From NCBI GenBank assembly GCA_937901105.1, contig CALCHD010000096.1, positions 1 to 42,585 on the forward strand: DNA of 42,585 nucleotides. Direction: 5' to 3'. Positions 16,868 through 24,056 of the stretch are shown piece by piece. The DNA is from an uncultured Bacteroidales bacterium (GTDB taxonomy: Bacteria > Bacteroidota > Bacteroidia > Bacteroidales > UBA932). The position numbers and the translations under genes were made by a program. The notes beneath the pieces were generated by a model that had not been told where the DNA came from, did no database searches, and worked only from the letters and a program-made list of their open reading frames with translations. Positions within the stretch are counted from its first letter, which is position 1, and each line of letters opens with the position of its first letter.

Positions 16868-17656
16868 TCAATAACCGCGCATTACATTCAAATCCACACT
16901 ACCTGCCCCTCTTACCAGTGCCCGGTCGGTGAACTGCCAGAATTGCCATCCACCTACCGAAGGCCTTGAAACCTTGTAGTTGGCCACCCATATAGGATAA
17001 GCGGCAGTAATCTCAGGAGAAATGACATTATTCAAATAATGGGGATTTGCATACACTATGGGCTTGCGTCCATAGTGTTTTTCAATGGCTTTCAACCACT
17101 CAAGAGCCCGTCTGTTCAACTGTTCAACAGAACATCCGTCCATTTTCTCAATATCAAGTACAGGAGGGAAATCGTCGGGAGAAAGATTGCCTACATGAGA
17201 TATGAAATTCTCAACCTGCAAAGAGGCATCCTTTCCCGGACGGAAGAAATGGTAGGCACCTCTGCGCAAGCCGTATTTTGATGCCAGACGCCATCTTCTC
17301 CTGAACCTCCAATCCTTAAAACTCTCCCCTTCTGTAGCTTTCATGAAAACATAATCTACAGAATGCTCCTTAACACTCCTGCTTTTACGCCATACTGTCT
17401 TTCCATTCTCATCTACAAGAATCTTCAGCCTGCTCCATCTTATAACAGGCTGATGGTGTGATATGTCAATGCCATAACTCCACTTTCCCGACGGGAGTTT
17501 TACCCCTTCTGTCATCTGCTCCAGCCGGTCCACTACAAGATCCATTGAAAATGGAGCATCCAAATATTCCCTGCAGACTCTATCGGCATACCTGAATCCA
17601 AAATACATTGCAGTACACACCCCTGCAATCACTATCGTCCAAATTGTCTTTTTCAT
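16868..17656 (-). CDS. GH25 muramidase with N-terminal membrane anchor
   Basis: Glycoside hydrolase family 25 lysozyme, which cuts the glycan strands of peptidoglycan. After an N-terminal hydrophobic anchor (MKKTIWTIVIAGVCTAMYFG) the catalytic domain shows YGIDISHHQP, KATEG, RGAYHFFRPG, the catalytic DIE in FPPVLDIEKMDG, and GGWQFWQFTD, ending VDLNVMRGY. The start at 17656 gives a normal anchor and leaves 11 bp after the upstream stop. An ATG at 17680 that overlaps the upstream gene is also possible. After the TGA the same frame stays open for 30 sensible codons (to 16778). It is the third gene of a minus-strand group with an M23 peptidase and an unknown protein, so cell-wall remodelling is its likely job. 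Confidence 0.88.
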   Translation of the reverse strand: MKKTIWTIVIAGVCTAMYFGFRYADRVCREYLDAPFSMDLVVDRLEQMTEGVKLPSGKWSYGIDISHHQPVIRWSRLKILVDENGKTVWRKSRSVKEHSVDYVFMKATEGESFKDWRFRRRWRLASKYGLRRGAYHFFRPGKDASLQVENFISHVGNLSPDDFPPVLDIEKMDGCSVEQLNRRALEWLKAIEKHYGRKPIVYANPHYLNNVISPEITAAYPIWVANYKVSRPSVGGWQFWQFTDRALVRGAGSVDLNVMRGY

Positions 17657-17667
17657 CAATTTCAAAA

Positions 17668-18231
17668 TTACCTTAACCATCCCTGTTTCAGATAAATAGT
17701 ATCATTTTCAATATTGACACTTATAAAACCTCCATCCCAATCCGGGACAAGAGACCCGTCTTCCATTTTTACCATCCTGTCACACATTCCATGCGTCCGG
17801 TCTACAGTATCTCTGTCGGGAAGAATATAATATCTGTAACAGGAATCAGTTAAACTCCAGTGGGTTGAATCCTCTTTGCATGCTTTGTCCAATTTCCTGA
17901 AGAAATCCTTATTGAAGCCATCATCAGGGACATATTTGTACTCATCCCACCATGCACAGGTAGGAAATCCTCCATCTTCAAAATAAACCGAGTCAACCAT
18001 GGTAATTTCAGGGAATATTACTCCTGTAAGCTTATAAAAATCCTCACCACTCCTATATATAGGAGATACAGCTTTTTCTCGGGAATAAACTGGTTTACCG
18101 GAATTGCTGTCAAAACAACTTATTACAAATAATACAACCACAAAAAAACACACAATAAATTTGAGAATAAGCAAAGGAATACATACACAAAGGACCAATG
18201 CTTTAAATATTTGTTTTAAAACTGATTTCAT
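17668..18231 (-). CDS. Uncharacterised membrane or lipoprotein in a cell-wall gene group
   Basis: I do not recognise this 187-aa protein. It starts with a long hydrophobic stretch (about residues 5-43, ending VVVLFVISC) that could be one or two membrane helices or a lipoprotein signal with Cys43 as lipid acceptor. The remaining 140 residues are soluble, with paired cysteines and aromatic-rich strings (TCAWWDEYKYVPDDGF, HWSLTDSCYRYYILPDRD) and a C-terminal DWDGGFISVNIENDTIY. A small beta-rich extracytoplasmic domain is plausible. The start at 18231 was chosen because the upstream extension to 18312 would overlap the M23 gene. It sits between an M23 peptidase and a GH25 muramidase with short gaps, which suggests a role at the cell wall. 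That is inference from position only. Confidence 0.7.
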   Translation of the reverse strand: MKSVLKQIFKALVLCVCIPLLILKFIVCFFVVVLFVISCFDSNSGKPVYSREKAVSPIYRSGEDFYKLTGVIFPEITMVDSVYFEDGGFPTCAWWDEYKYVPDDGFNKDFFRKLDKACKEDSTHWSLTDSCYRYYILPDRDTVDRTHGMCDRMVKMEDGSLVPDWDGGFISVNIENDTIYLKQGWLR

Positions 18232-18251
18232 ATCAAAAGTGTGTGAGATTA

Positions 18252-18800
18252 TTATTTGGTTGGCAGATGATCTGCCGGATCTAGCCAGAACATAAGTCTC
18301 CAGTTGAACCATACCGGAGGGTTGCAGGTTCCCTCATTCTGGAAAAGTCTCCATACATACGGGATTGGGGTGATTACACCATAATGGACATGCGCCGGGG
18401 TCTTTGCCGCATTTCCGCTTTTGCCAAGTGTTCCAATCTGCTCCTCAGGACGGACAAACTTGCCGGCCTTTGTATCTACTGTATGAAGATGCAGATACAT
18501 ATGAAGCCTCCATTTTGGTCCCAGAACCACTACTCCGTTACCGGCCTTGCCGCCATATTCACCGGCAAAAAGGACTATGCCACCGGTTTGTGAAACCACT
18601 TTTGTTCCAACTTTACCAAAAATATCCACACCAGTATGCGGATGGCCGGCCTCGCCCCTTGTCCATGGCCAGTGCCAGAAACTCTGATGATTGTAATCGG
18701 ATGGCCTGCAGCAAGGCATTGCTTTTCTTTCAGGAATCAGGTATCCTGCAAGCAGCACCAAAGACAGTGCTGCAAATGTGATTCTAAAAAACTTTTTCAT
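18252..18800 (-). CDS. M23 (LytM-type) zinc metallopeptidase
   Basis: Peptidoglycan-cleaving or wall-regulating metallopeptidase. The 182-aa product has an N-terminal signal or anchor (MKKFFRITFAALSLVLLAGYL). The LytM domain follows, with the zinc ligands His55 and Asp59 (HTGVDIFG) and the His137-x-His139 pair (PAHVHYG), so the active site looks complete. A His-x-His at 104-106 (YLHLH) matches the additional conserved histidine region. It is at the short end for the family because it has little beyond the catalytic domain. It heads a minus-strand trio with an unknown protein and a GH25 muramidase: one enzyme for peptide links and one for glycan links. No clear TAnnTTTG box was found upstream. 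Confidence 0.87.
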   Translation of the reverse strand: MKKFFRITFAALSLVLLAGYLIPERKAMPCCRPSDYNHQSFWHWPWTRGEAGHPHTGVDIFGKVGTKVVSQTGGIVLFAGEYGGKAGNGVVVLGPKWRLHMYLHLHTVDTKAGKFVRPEEQIGTLGKSGNAAKTPAHVHYGVITPIPYVWRLFQNEGTCNPPVWFNWRLMFWLDPADHLPTK

Positions 18801-18874
18801 ATGCTTTCATCATTTGGTTTGTATTATAATGTCGGCATAAGGGCATATACAACCGCAAAAATCCAAAAAAATAT

Positions 18875-18882
18875 TATATTTG
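18875..18882 (+). promoter_or_regulatory. -7 box immediately before the DUF4491 gene
   Basis: TATATTTG matches TAnnTTTG fully and ends 7 bp before the ATG at 18890, which would place transcription start at or next to the start codon (a leaderless message). No -33 element is evident. Confidence 0.5.
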
Positions 18883-18889
18883 TTGAATC

Positions 18890-19177
18890 ATGAACTATAC
18901 CGGACTGCTTGTAGGCCTTTCAACATTTCTGATTATAGGCCTTTTTCATCCGCTGGTAATTAAGGCGGAATATTACCTTGGAGTAAAGAGCTGGTGGCTG
19001 TTTGCCATAGCTGGAGTTATATTTTCCATCCTGTCACTCATTGCGGCCAATATGATCTGGTCCACCATTCTGGGGGTAACCGCATTTTCTTCCTTCTGGA
19101 GCATACTGGAAGTGTACGAACAAAAGCAGAGAGTAAAGAAAGGGTGGTTCCCTAAAGGCCCGGGGCACGACAAATAG
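18890..19177 (+). CDS. Small membrane protein, DUF4491 family
   Basis: A 95-aa integral membrane protein with three hydrophobic segments (about residues 4-22, 32-52 and 55-72) and a basic C-terminal tail ending KKGWFPKGPGHDK. The pattern NYTGLLVGLSTFLIIGLFHPLVIKAEYYLG is one I associate with DUF4491, a family common in Bacteroidales whose function is unknown. The tail pattern VYEQKQRVKKGWFPK fits the same family. It starts 3 bp upstream of a metallophosphoesterase gene on the same strand, so the two are almost surely cotranscribed. The start is fixed by a -7 box only 7 bp upstream. No catalytic residues can be recognised. Confidence 0.78.
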   Translation: MNYTGLLVGLSTFLIIGLFHPLVIKAEYYLGVKSWWLFAIAGVIFSILSLIAANMIWSTILGVTAFSSFWSILEVYEQKQRVKKGWFPKGPGHDK

Positions 19178-19180
19178 AAT

Positions 19181-20170
19181 ATGGTGAAATTCATGTTCAT
19201 AGTCTCGCTCATTGCAGGCCTGCTCCTGGCGCTGGTCCCTAATCTGCTATGGATTGTCGGGAAGATAATTGGCATTTTTGCCAAGTACAGGCTCCCCTAT
19301 GCACCGTTCGGATACACAGCACTTGGCCTGGCACTGCTGCTGTGGGGTATTGTTGCATACGGCTATAATATAGGGCGCTGGAGGCTGGATGTAAACCATC
19401 TGGAATATTCCCATCCGGAAATTCCTGAAGCATTCAAAGGATTCAAGATTGTGCACATTTCAGACCTGCACCTTTCAACTTTTGACGGCCACCCCGAGAA
19501 GCTGCAACGCATCATAAACACCATCAATGCCCAGCACGCAGACCTTATCTGCTTTACCGGCGATATGGTTACCATAGGGACCCAAGAGGCTGAGCCATAC
19601 ACAGATATGCTGCAGACTCTGCAATCAGAATACGGAGTTGCATCAGTAATGGGCAACCACGATTTCCTCATCTACGGCAACCGCTTTGGAGGAGATTCCA
19701 CAGCACACGCAGCTGCAGTGGAAGCATTTGCAGCCTACCAGAGAGACGCCCTTGGCTGGCACCTGTTGCGCAACTCTTTCATCCCGATAATAAAAGATTC
19801 AGCTAAAATGACAATCCTTGGAGTAGACAACAAAAGCTGCACCAACCAGGGGTTCAGAAGCACCAACACAGGAGACTTAACTGCCGCAATGGCAGGGACA
19901 TACGGATTCCGGATACTCCTCTCCCATGACCCTACCCATTGGGCAGCAGAGGTAGTGCCTCAAACCGACATTCCGCTTACCCTATCAGGCCACACCCACG
20001 CAGCCCAGATAAAGATCTTTGGATATACCCCAGCCTCTTGGGCCTTTGAACACACCCACGGCCTGTATGAACAGGACGGACAGTCACTTTACATCAACAT
20101 AGGACTTGGATGTACTGCACCATTCAGATTAGGCGCATCTCCGGAAATAACTGTAATTACGTTAAGATAA
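19181..20170 (+). CDS. Membrane-anchored metallophosphoesterase (YkuE-like)
   Basis: Calcineurin-like phosphoesterase with two-metal catalysis, anchored in the membrane. Related proteins act on membrane phospholipid or lipid-linked phosphates, but the substrate is unknown here. The 329-aa product has two N-terminal hydrophobic segments (about 4-30 and 45-64). The metal-binding set follows in order: Asp95-Leu-His97 (HISDLHLS), GDM at Asp128, GNHD with Asn159/His160, and a C-terminal GHTH (LSGHTHAAQI). All motifs are intact. It starts 3 bp after the DUF4491 stop, forming a two-gene unit, and converges on the GNAT gene with a 3-bp gap. Confidence 0.87.
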   Translation: MVKFMFIVSLIAGLLLALVPNLLWIVGKIIGIFAKYRLPYAPFGYTALGLALLLWGIVAYGYNIGRWRLDVNHLEYSHPEIPEAFKGFKIVHISDLHLSTFDGHPEKLQRIINTINAQHADLICFTGDMVTIGTQEAEPYTDMLQTLQSEYGVASVMGNHDFLIYGNRFGGDSTAHAAAVEAFAAYQRDALGWHLLRNSFIPIIKDSAKMTILGVDNKSCTNQGFRSTNTGDLTAAMAGTYGFRILLSHDPTHWAAEVVPQTDIPLTLSGHTHAAQIKIFGYTPASWAFEHTHGLYEQDGQSLYINIGLGCTAPFRLGASPEITVITLR

Positions 20171-20173
20171 GCT

Positions 20174-20929
20174 TTACTGCTCCACCCAGAAATTCCCCAA
20201 TCCGTCCCTGCAGATTGTATCCCCTTCGTTCACCGTAAGGAATCCGTCGGGAACAATAAGGGAAAGCATTGAGAATCCCATGCAGATGTATGGGGCAAGG
20301 ATTTTGTCTCCACAGAACTCTTGTACCTGTGGGTAATTTAGGCCGGTGTAGAGGATCTTGTCCTCAGCCTGCAAATGGGTGCACTGCATATGGTGCATTT
20401 TATGGCCAAAGAAGAGCTTTTCACCAACCGGCTTAAATCCACATTCTGAATATAGAGAAGATGCTTGAGAATTCTCAAAATCCACCATAAGGCCAACTTT
20501 TCCGCTGCCAAGGGCAAGGCCTTTGCCTGTCATGGCCATAAGAAGGCGTTTACCTATACCATTACCACGGAACTGCGGAAATACAGATATTGAATCAAGA
20601 TAGAACTCCCCTGCCTGTGTTTCATCATCAGCAACGGATACATAAGGGTTGAACTTCCTGATGACAGAAAGTGTTGCTGCACGCAAAGACTCCAACAAAG
20701 CTCCGTCATAACCCACAGCTGCACCTGCAGGAACTCCGTCCAGCTCTGCTATCAAAGCATTCCTGTAGCTGTACTGTGTATCCTCTGCAGATGCTGCCGC
20801 CGCAAGCGCTTTCAGATAATCGGCACCGCAATACTTTACCACAACCTCTTCACCAATTGCCATTGCAACAGCCTGTGCAATTACCGGCGCATCATTTACA
20901 GATGCAGGCCTTATTTTTATACCGTTCAT
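20174..20929 (-). CDS. GNAT acetyltransferase with a small phage-like C-terminal domain
   Basis: N-terminal GNAT fold (about residues 1-175): MNGIKIRPASVNDAPVIAQ start, DSISVFPQFRGNGIGKRLL as the acetyl-CoA binding loop (near 112-128), and FENSQASSLYSECGFKPVGEK as the final GNAT helix. After a short linker (KMHHMQCTHLQ) a separate segment of about 60 residues follows (KILYTGLNYPQVQEFCG...VPDGFLTVNEGDTICRD-GLGNFWVEQ). This resembles the short YTG-N...VxxGDxIxxxxxGxF domain found as stand-alone proteins in phages. It is recognised by pattern only. The acyl acceptor is unknown. It is followed in transcription by nothing on its strand until convergence with the phosphoesterase, and it lies 11 bp downstream of the EamA gene. 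Confidence 0.82.
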   Translation of the reverse strand: MNGIKIRPASVNDAPVIAQAVAMAIGEEVVVKYCGADYLKALAAAASAEDTQYSYRNALIAELDGVPAGAAVGYDGALLESLRAATLSVIRKFNPYVSVADDETQAGEFYLDSISVFPQFRGNGIGKRLLMAMTGKGLALGSGKVGLMVDFENSQASSLYSECGFKPVGEKLFFGHKMHHMQCTHLQAEDKILYTGLNYPQVQEFCGDKILAPYICMGFSMLSLIVPDGFLTVNEGDTICRDGLGNFWVEQ

Positions 20930-20940
20930 TTCTGCAATAT

Positions 20941-21879
20941 TTAAATAAAGAACAATGAGACCCCCGCCACACTTATCACCGCACCTATAACCTCCTTAAG
21001 GGTTACCTTCTGGCCAAAAACTATATGTGCCGGCCACAGAATAAACACGGGTGTAAGGGCCATGAGCGTTGATGCAATGCCGGCCTCTGTATAGCGCACC
21101 GCCATAAGCGAAAGGGAAACGCCAATGAACGGACCTGTAACTGTAGCCCATAATGCGGCATTCATCCCATTACGGTCCTTAACTGCCACCGCAAGCGTAC
21201 CAAGCTTCTTCTGGAATATCATCACGCCAAGGAATCCAAGGGCTCCGGTAACGGCCCTAATGAAAGTGGATGCAAAGGGGAGCATATTTGCCACATCTGT
21301 CTCTGCCGCTGGAATAGCAGCCTCATAGAAATTCATTCCAACCTTGCTCAACACAAGCCCTATTCCCTGCCCTATACCTGCACCTATACCAAACAGCACA
21401 CCTTTCAGAGGCAATTTCAGCGACAGTTTTCCATTACCGTCAGAACCTCCCTTATTCAACACAGATATGCCAATTCCAGTTAGGGTTACCAGCATTCCAA
21501 GGACGCCCTGCAGCTGCATCTTCTCCCCTAGAATGATCCATCCGGCAATGGCAGCCGTAGGTGGCGCGAGAGTCATGAACAGCTGCCCGAACCTTGATCC
21601 TATAATGACATAGGAATTGAAAAGGCAGTAATCCCCCAACAGATATCCTACAAATCCCGACAGCGACAGCCAAAGCCACGCCTTGCCGCCGGCAAACATA
21701 GGGAACGGTGAACCGGTAAAGCACCACAGCGTAATCCCAAGCATAACCAATGAAAGGAACATCCTCACAACATTCAGCTGCAAGGAGCCCAGCCTCTTGC
21801 TTCCAATCTCTGCAAAAAGGGCTGTAACAGTCCACGAACACGCTACAACAAGGGAAATCAGTTCACCTAAATACTGCAT
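20941..21879 (-). CDS. EamA/DMT-family transporter
   Basis: Drug/metabolite transporter superfamily membrane protein of 312 aa with ten predicted helices in two EamA repeats. The first repeat begins MQYLGELISLVVACSWTVTALFAEIGSK. The second begins after residue 155 with LKGVLFGIGAGIGQGIGLVLSKVG and ends with the typical LFFI. Conserved family features include PPTAAIAGWIILGEKMQ and TPVFILWPAHIVFGQKVTLKEVIGA (the GEK and GQKVT elements at the ends of the repeats). The substrate cannot be inferred. It starts 3 bp after the AtoE gene stop and precedes the GNAT gene by 11 bp, so atoE, this gene and GNAT probably form one transcript. Confidence 0.87.
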   Translation of the reverse strand: MQYLGELISLVVACSWTVTALFAEIGSKRLGSLQLNVVRMFLSLVMLGITLWCFTGSPFPMFAGGKAWLWLSLSGFVGYLLGDYCLFNSYVIIGSRFGQLFMTLAPPTAAIAGWIILGEKMQLQGVLGMLVTLTGIGISVLNKGGSDGNGKLSLKLPLKGVLFGIGAGIGQGIGLVLSKVGMNFYEAAIPAAETDVANMLPFASTFIRAVTGALGFLGVMIFQKKLGTLAVAVKDRNGMNAALWATVTGPFIGVSLSLMAVRYTEAGIASTLMALTPVFILWPAHIVFGQKVTLKEVIGAVISVAGVSLFFI

Positions 21880-21882
21880 AGC

Positions 21883-23271
21883 TTATACAAGAACCAAGAA
21901 TCCAAGAATAACTATAATTGCCACCACAAAAAGGTCTATCAGGCAATAGCCCATAATATCCTTTGCATTAAGCTTTGCAATAGCAAGGGCAGGAAGTGCC
22001 CAGAACGGCTGGATAAGGTTTGTCCACGCATCTCCATAAGCGATTGCCATACCGGTAACAGAAGGATCTACACCAAGCTGTACACCCGCAGGGAGCATGA
22101 TTGGAGCCTGTACTGCCCACTGGCCTCCACCGCTAGGTACAAACACATTCACAATACCTGCGCTCAAGAAGCTCAACATAGGGAATGTCTTCTCGTTGGA
22201 AATGGCCACACACGCCTCACTAATCTGTCCGGCAAGGGAGATTCCTTCCGCAGAGACTGAAGTCATAATGCCCATAATGCCTGCATAAAAAGGGAACTGC
22301 AGCAGAATGCCAGCAGAAGATGAAGCAGCCTTGTTCACAGCCTTCACATACTTTATAGGGGTCTTGTGAAGCACAATGCCAAGGAACATGAACAGCATGA
22401 TCACATTGTTCAAATCCAGTGTGCCATCTTTCAACACAATTTTAATGAACAGATAACCCAAACCCAACAATGCTGTTATTCCCGACAGCAACATACTATT
22501 GTTCAGCTTTTCAGATGGAGTCAGCTTCCACTCAATCTGGCACTCCTTCTCTCCAATTGCCCCACAAAGCTCCCTCTCCTGAAGGTCCTCCTCCTCGCCC
22601 AACAATGCAGGGTCAACTGTGAAAGTTTTGTCGGGAGCAGGATGCATGATTGTATTTACTACAGTAAGGGCAACTATTATTGCAAAAGCAATGATAAGGT
22701 TATATGTTGCAAAAATTGTCTGCGAAATAGGAATGGCAGAAGTAATAGTACCTCTTGACACTTCAATCAGAGATGCTCCATCAGTTGCCATTGCCAATGG
22801 AATGGATGCAGAAAGGCCGGAATGCCATACCACAAAACCGCTGTATGCAGAAGCAATCAGAAGCCTGTAGTCCACACCTTTAACTGCTCGGGCGATTTCC
22901 TTTGCAAAGATAGCGCCTACAATAAGTCCAAATCCCCAGTTGATCCAGCAAGCAATTGAAGAAACCAATGTTACTGTAGTAATTGCAGCAGCAGGAGTTT
23001 TGGGGAATGCAGCCATTTTGCGCAAACCCTTTTTCACTAGCGGAGCATCAGCAAGTGCAGATCCGCACACAAGCACCAATGCCATCTGCATAGAAAAAGC
23101 CAGCAGGCTCCATACTCCTCCGCCCCAGTTCTCAACAACCTCCAGCGGTGTCTGGCCTGTAGACAGCATAGCGGCAACTGCCGCAACAATAGTAAGAATA
23201 ATTGCAAATACAAACGGGTCGGGAAGATACTTCCTTATAAGCTTCACCGACAAATCTATCAATTTCTGCAT
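21883..23271 (-). CDS. atoE: Short-chain fatty acid transporter, AtoE family
   Basis: Inner-membrane carrier of the AtoE family, thought to move short-chain fatty acids such as butyrate or acetoacetate. The 462-aa product starts MQKLIDLSVKLIRKYLPDPF. It shows a family pattern of many helices with SSIACWINWGFGLIVGAIFAKEIAR, AYSGFVVWHSGLSASIPL and VPSGGGQWAVQAPIMLPAG. Start 23271 is chosen over an in-frame ATG at 23355, because the longer form would read into a direct repeat and upstream of the -7 box at 23300-23307. It is the first gene of a probable three-gene unit with EamA and GNAT. Lying next to a butyrate-forming lysine pathway, it may export or exchange the butyrate or acetoacetate produced. 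This is inference from position. Confidence 0.88.
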   Translation of the reverse strand: MQKLIDLSVKLIRKYLPDPFVFAIILTIVAAVAAMLSTGQTPLEVVENWGGGVWSLLAFSMQMALVLVCGSALADAPLVKKGLRKMAAFPKTPAAAITTVTLVSSIACWINWGFGLIVGAIFAKEIARAVKGVDYRLLIASAYSGFVVWHSGLSASIPLAMATDGASLIEVSRGTITSAIPISQTIFATYNLIIAFAIIVALTVVNTIMHPAPDKTFTVDPALLGEEEDLQERELCGAIGEKECQIEWKLTPSEKLNNSMLLSGITALLGLGYLFIKIVLKDGTLDLNNVIMLFMFLGIVLHKTPIKYVKAVNKAASSSAGILLQFPFYAGIMGIMTSVSAEGISLAGQISEACVAISNEKTFPMLSFLSAGIVNVFVPSGGGQWAVQAPIMLPAGVQLGVDPSVTGMAIAYGDAWTNLIQPFWALPALAIAKLNAKDIMGYCLIDLFVVAIIVILGFLVLV

Positions 23272-23299
23272 AGTTTCTATTTTCAAGTTAAATTGCACA

Positions 23300-23334
23300 C
23301 AAAAGTACAAAAAAACCACCACCACTACTCCAAA
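23300..23334 (-). promoter_or_regulatory. Promoter of the atoE unit
   Basis: TACTTTTG on the minus strand at 23300-23307, with TTTG (complement of CAAA at 23331-23334) 23 bp upstream. The start codon follows 28 bp downstream. Confidence 0.55.
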
Positions 23335-23351
23335 ATATCCATGTTCTCCCG

Positions 23352-23522
23352 CCATTTCCAGGACAAAACCCCTCGCCCAACCCCAAATGTCCTAGAAAAC
23401 GCCACAAAACCGGGACAAATCCCCTCGCAAACCAAAAACATCCCGGAAACCACCCCATTTCCAGGACAAAACCCGTCACCCAAACCAAAATGTCCTAGAA
23501 AACGCCACAAAACCGGGACAAA
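23352..23522. repeat. Direct repeat of a 68-bp unit with alternating inverted hexamers
   Basis: Copies at 23352-23419 and 23455-23522 (period 103 bp) differ at only a few positions, mostly in the centre. Within each, AGGACA and TGTCCT form an inverted pair about 22 bp apart, followed by CCACAAAACCGGGACA. Between the copies CCGGGA and TCCCGG form a second inverted pair. C-rich on the plus strand. This fills most of the 301-bp gap 23272-23573. Long frames across it are repeat translations and not genes. Confidence 0.78.
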
Positions 23523-23573
23523 AAAGAGCAACCCATTAAGATGGATTGCCCTCATATCTATATTGCTTTAAAA

Positions 23574-23945
23574 TTACTGTGCCTGTTCAGCAGCAGCTTT
23601 CTTTGCAGCAGCCTCTTTGCATGCATCGCACTGTTTCTCTGCAGGCTGGTTGCACTCACCAGTCTCATGATTGCACTTGTGCTCACCCTCATGATTGTGG
23701 TTGCACTCATGTTTTGTTGAGTCGGCAGCATGGTTGTGATTGCACTCATGTTTTGTAGAATCTGCAGCATGGTTGCATTTGTGCTCACCCTCGTGATTAT
23801 GTCCACACTCATGACCCTCACCGTGATTATGATTACAAACGTGCTCCTGAGCCTTGGTTTCAACAGCTGCACCATTGTTTGAATTTGAATTGCCGCATGC
23901 AGCGAATGCAAATGCTACAGCAGCCATAAGCAATAGTTTTTTCAT
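23574..23945 (-). CDS. His/Cys-rich repeat lipoprotein, probable metal binder
   Basis: A 123-aa lipoprotein precursor: signal MKKLLLMAAVAFAFAAC with lipid-acceptor Cys17 (AFAAC-G), then a low-complexity domain with 16 His and 9 more Cys. The core is repeated units of the form (E/K)C(N/G)HNH and EGEHKCNH, including two exact copies of HAADSTKHECNHN in tandem. The tail is Ala/Lys-rich (QCDACKEAAAKKAAAEQAQ). The regular Cys-x-His-x-His spacing suggests binding of zinc, copper, nickel or cobalt at the cell envelope. I cannot name a family. The start at 23945 gives the lipoprotein signal, while the longer frame to 23978 does not. It has its own promoter overlapping the etf terminator. Given the cobalamin-dependent enzymes upstream, a cobalt link is possible but unproven. 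Confidence 0.8.
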   Translation of the reverse strand: MKKLLLMAAVAFAFAACGNSNSNNGAAVETKAQEHVCNHNHGEGHECGHNHEGEHKCNHAADSTKHECNHNHAADSTKHECNHNHEGEHKCNHETGECNQPAEKQCDACKEAAAKKAAAEQAQ

Positions 23946-23984
23946 ATGAATATTGTTTAAATTTAATAAGTTCAACAACTGTCA

Positions 23985-24015
23985 CAAATCTACTAAAAAA
24001 AAGGGAGCAGCCAAA
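23985..24015 (-). promoter_or_regulatory. Promoter of the His/Cys-rich lipoprotein
   Basis: TAGATTTG on the minus strand (23985-23992) with TTTG (complement of CAAA at 24012-24015) 19 bp upstream, an ideal Bacteroidetes -33/-7 pair. The -33 falls in the loop of the preceding operon's terminator. Confidence 0.65.
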
Positions 24016-24026
24016 CAGCTGCTCCC
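23994..24026 (-). terminator. Terminator of the lysine fermentation operon
   Basis: On the minus strand GGGAGCAGC (24018-24026) pairs with GCTGCTCCC (24003-24011) over a 6-nt loop and is followed by nine U. It lies 31 bp after the etfA stop and ends the 13-gene unit. Confidence 0.88.
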
Positions 24027-24056
24027 CAAAATATCTAAATACAATTATATATCAGA

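Noticed and set aside
23288..23571. Overlapping long frames on both strands in the atoE upstream spacer
   Set aside because: They translate the direct repeats into the same repeated Trp/Phe/Gly- or Pro/Lys-rich strings in several frames and have no start context, so they are products of the repeat and not genes.
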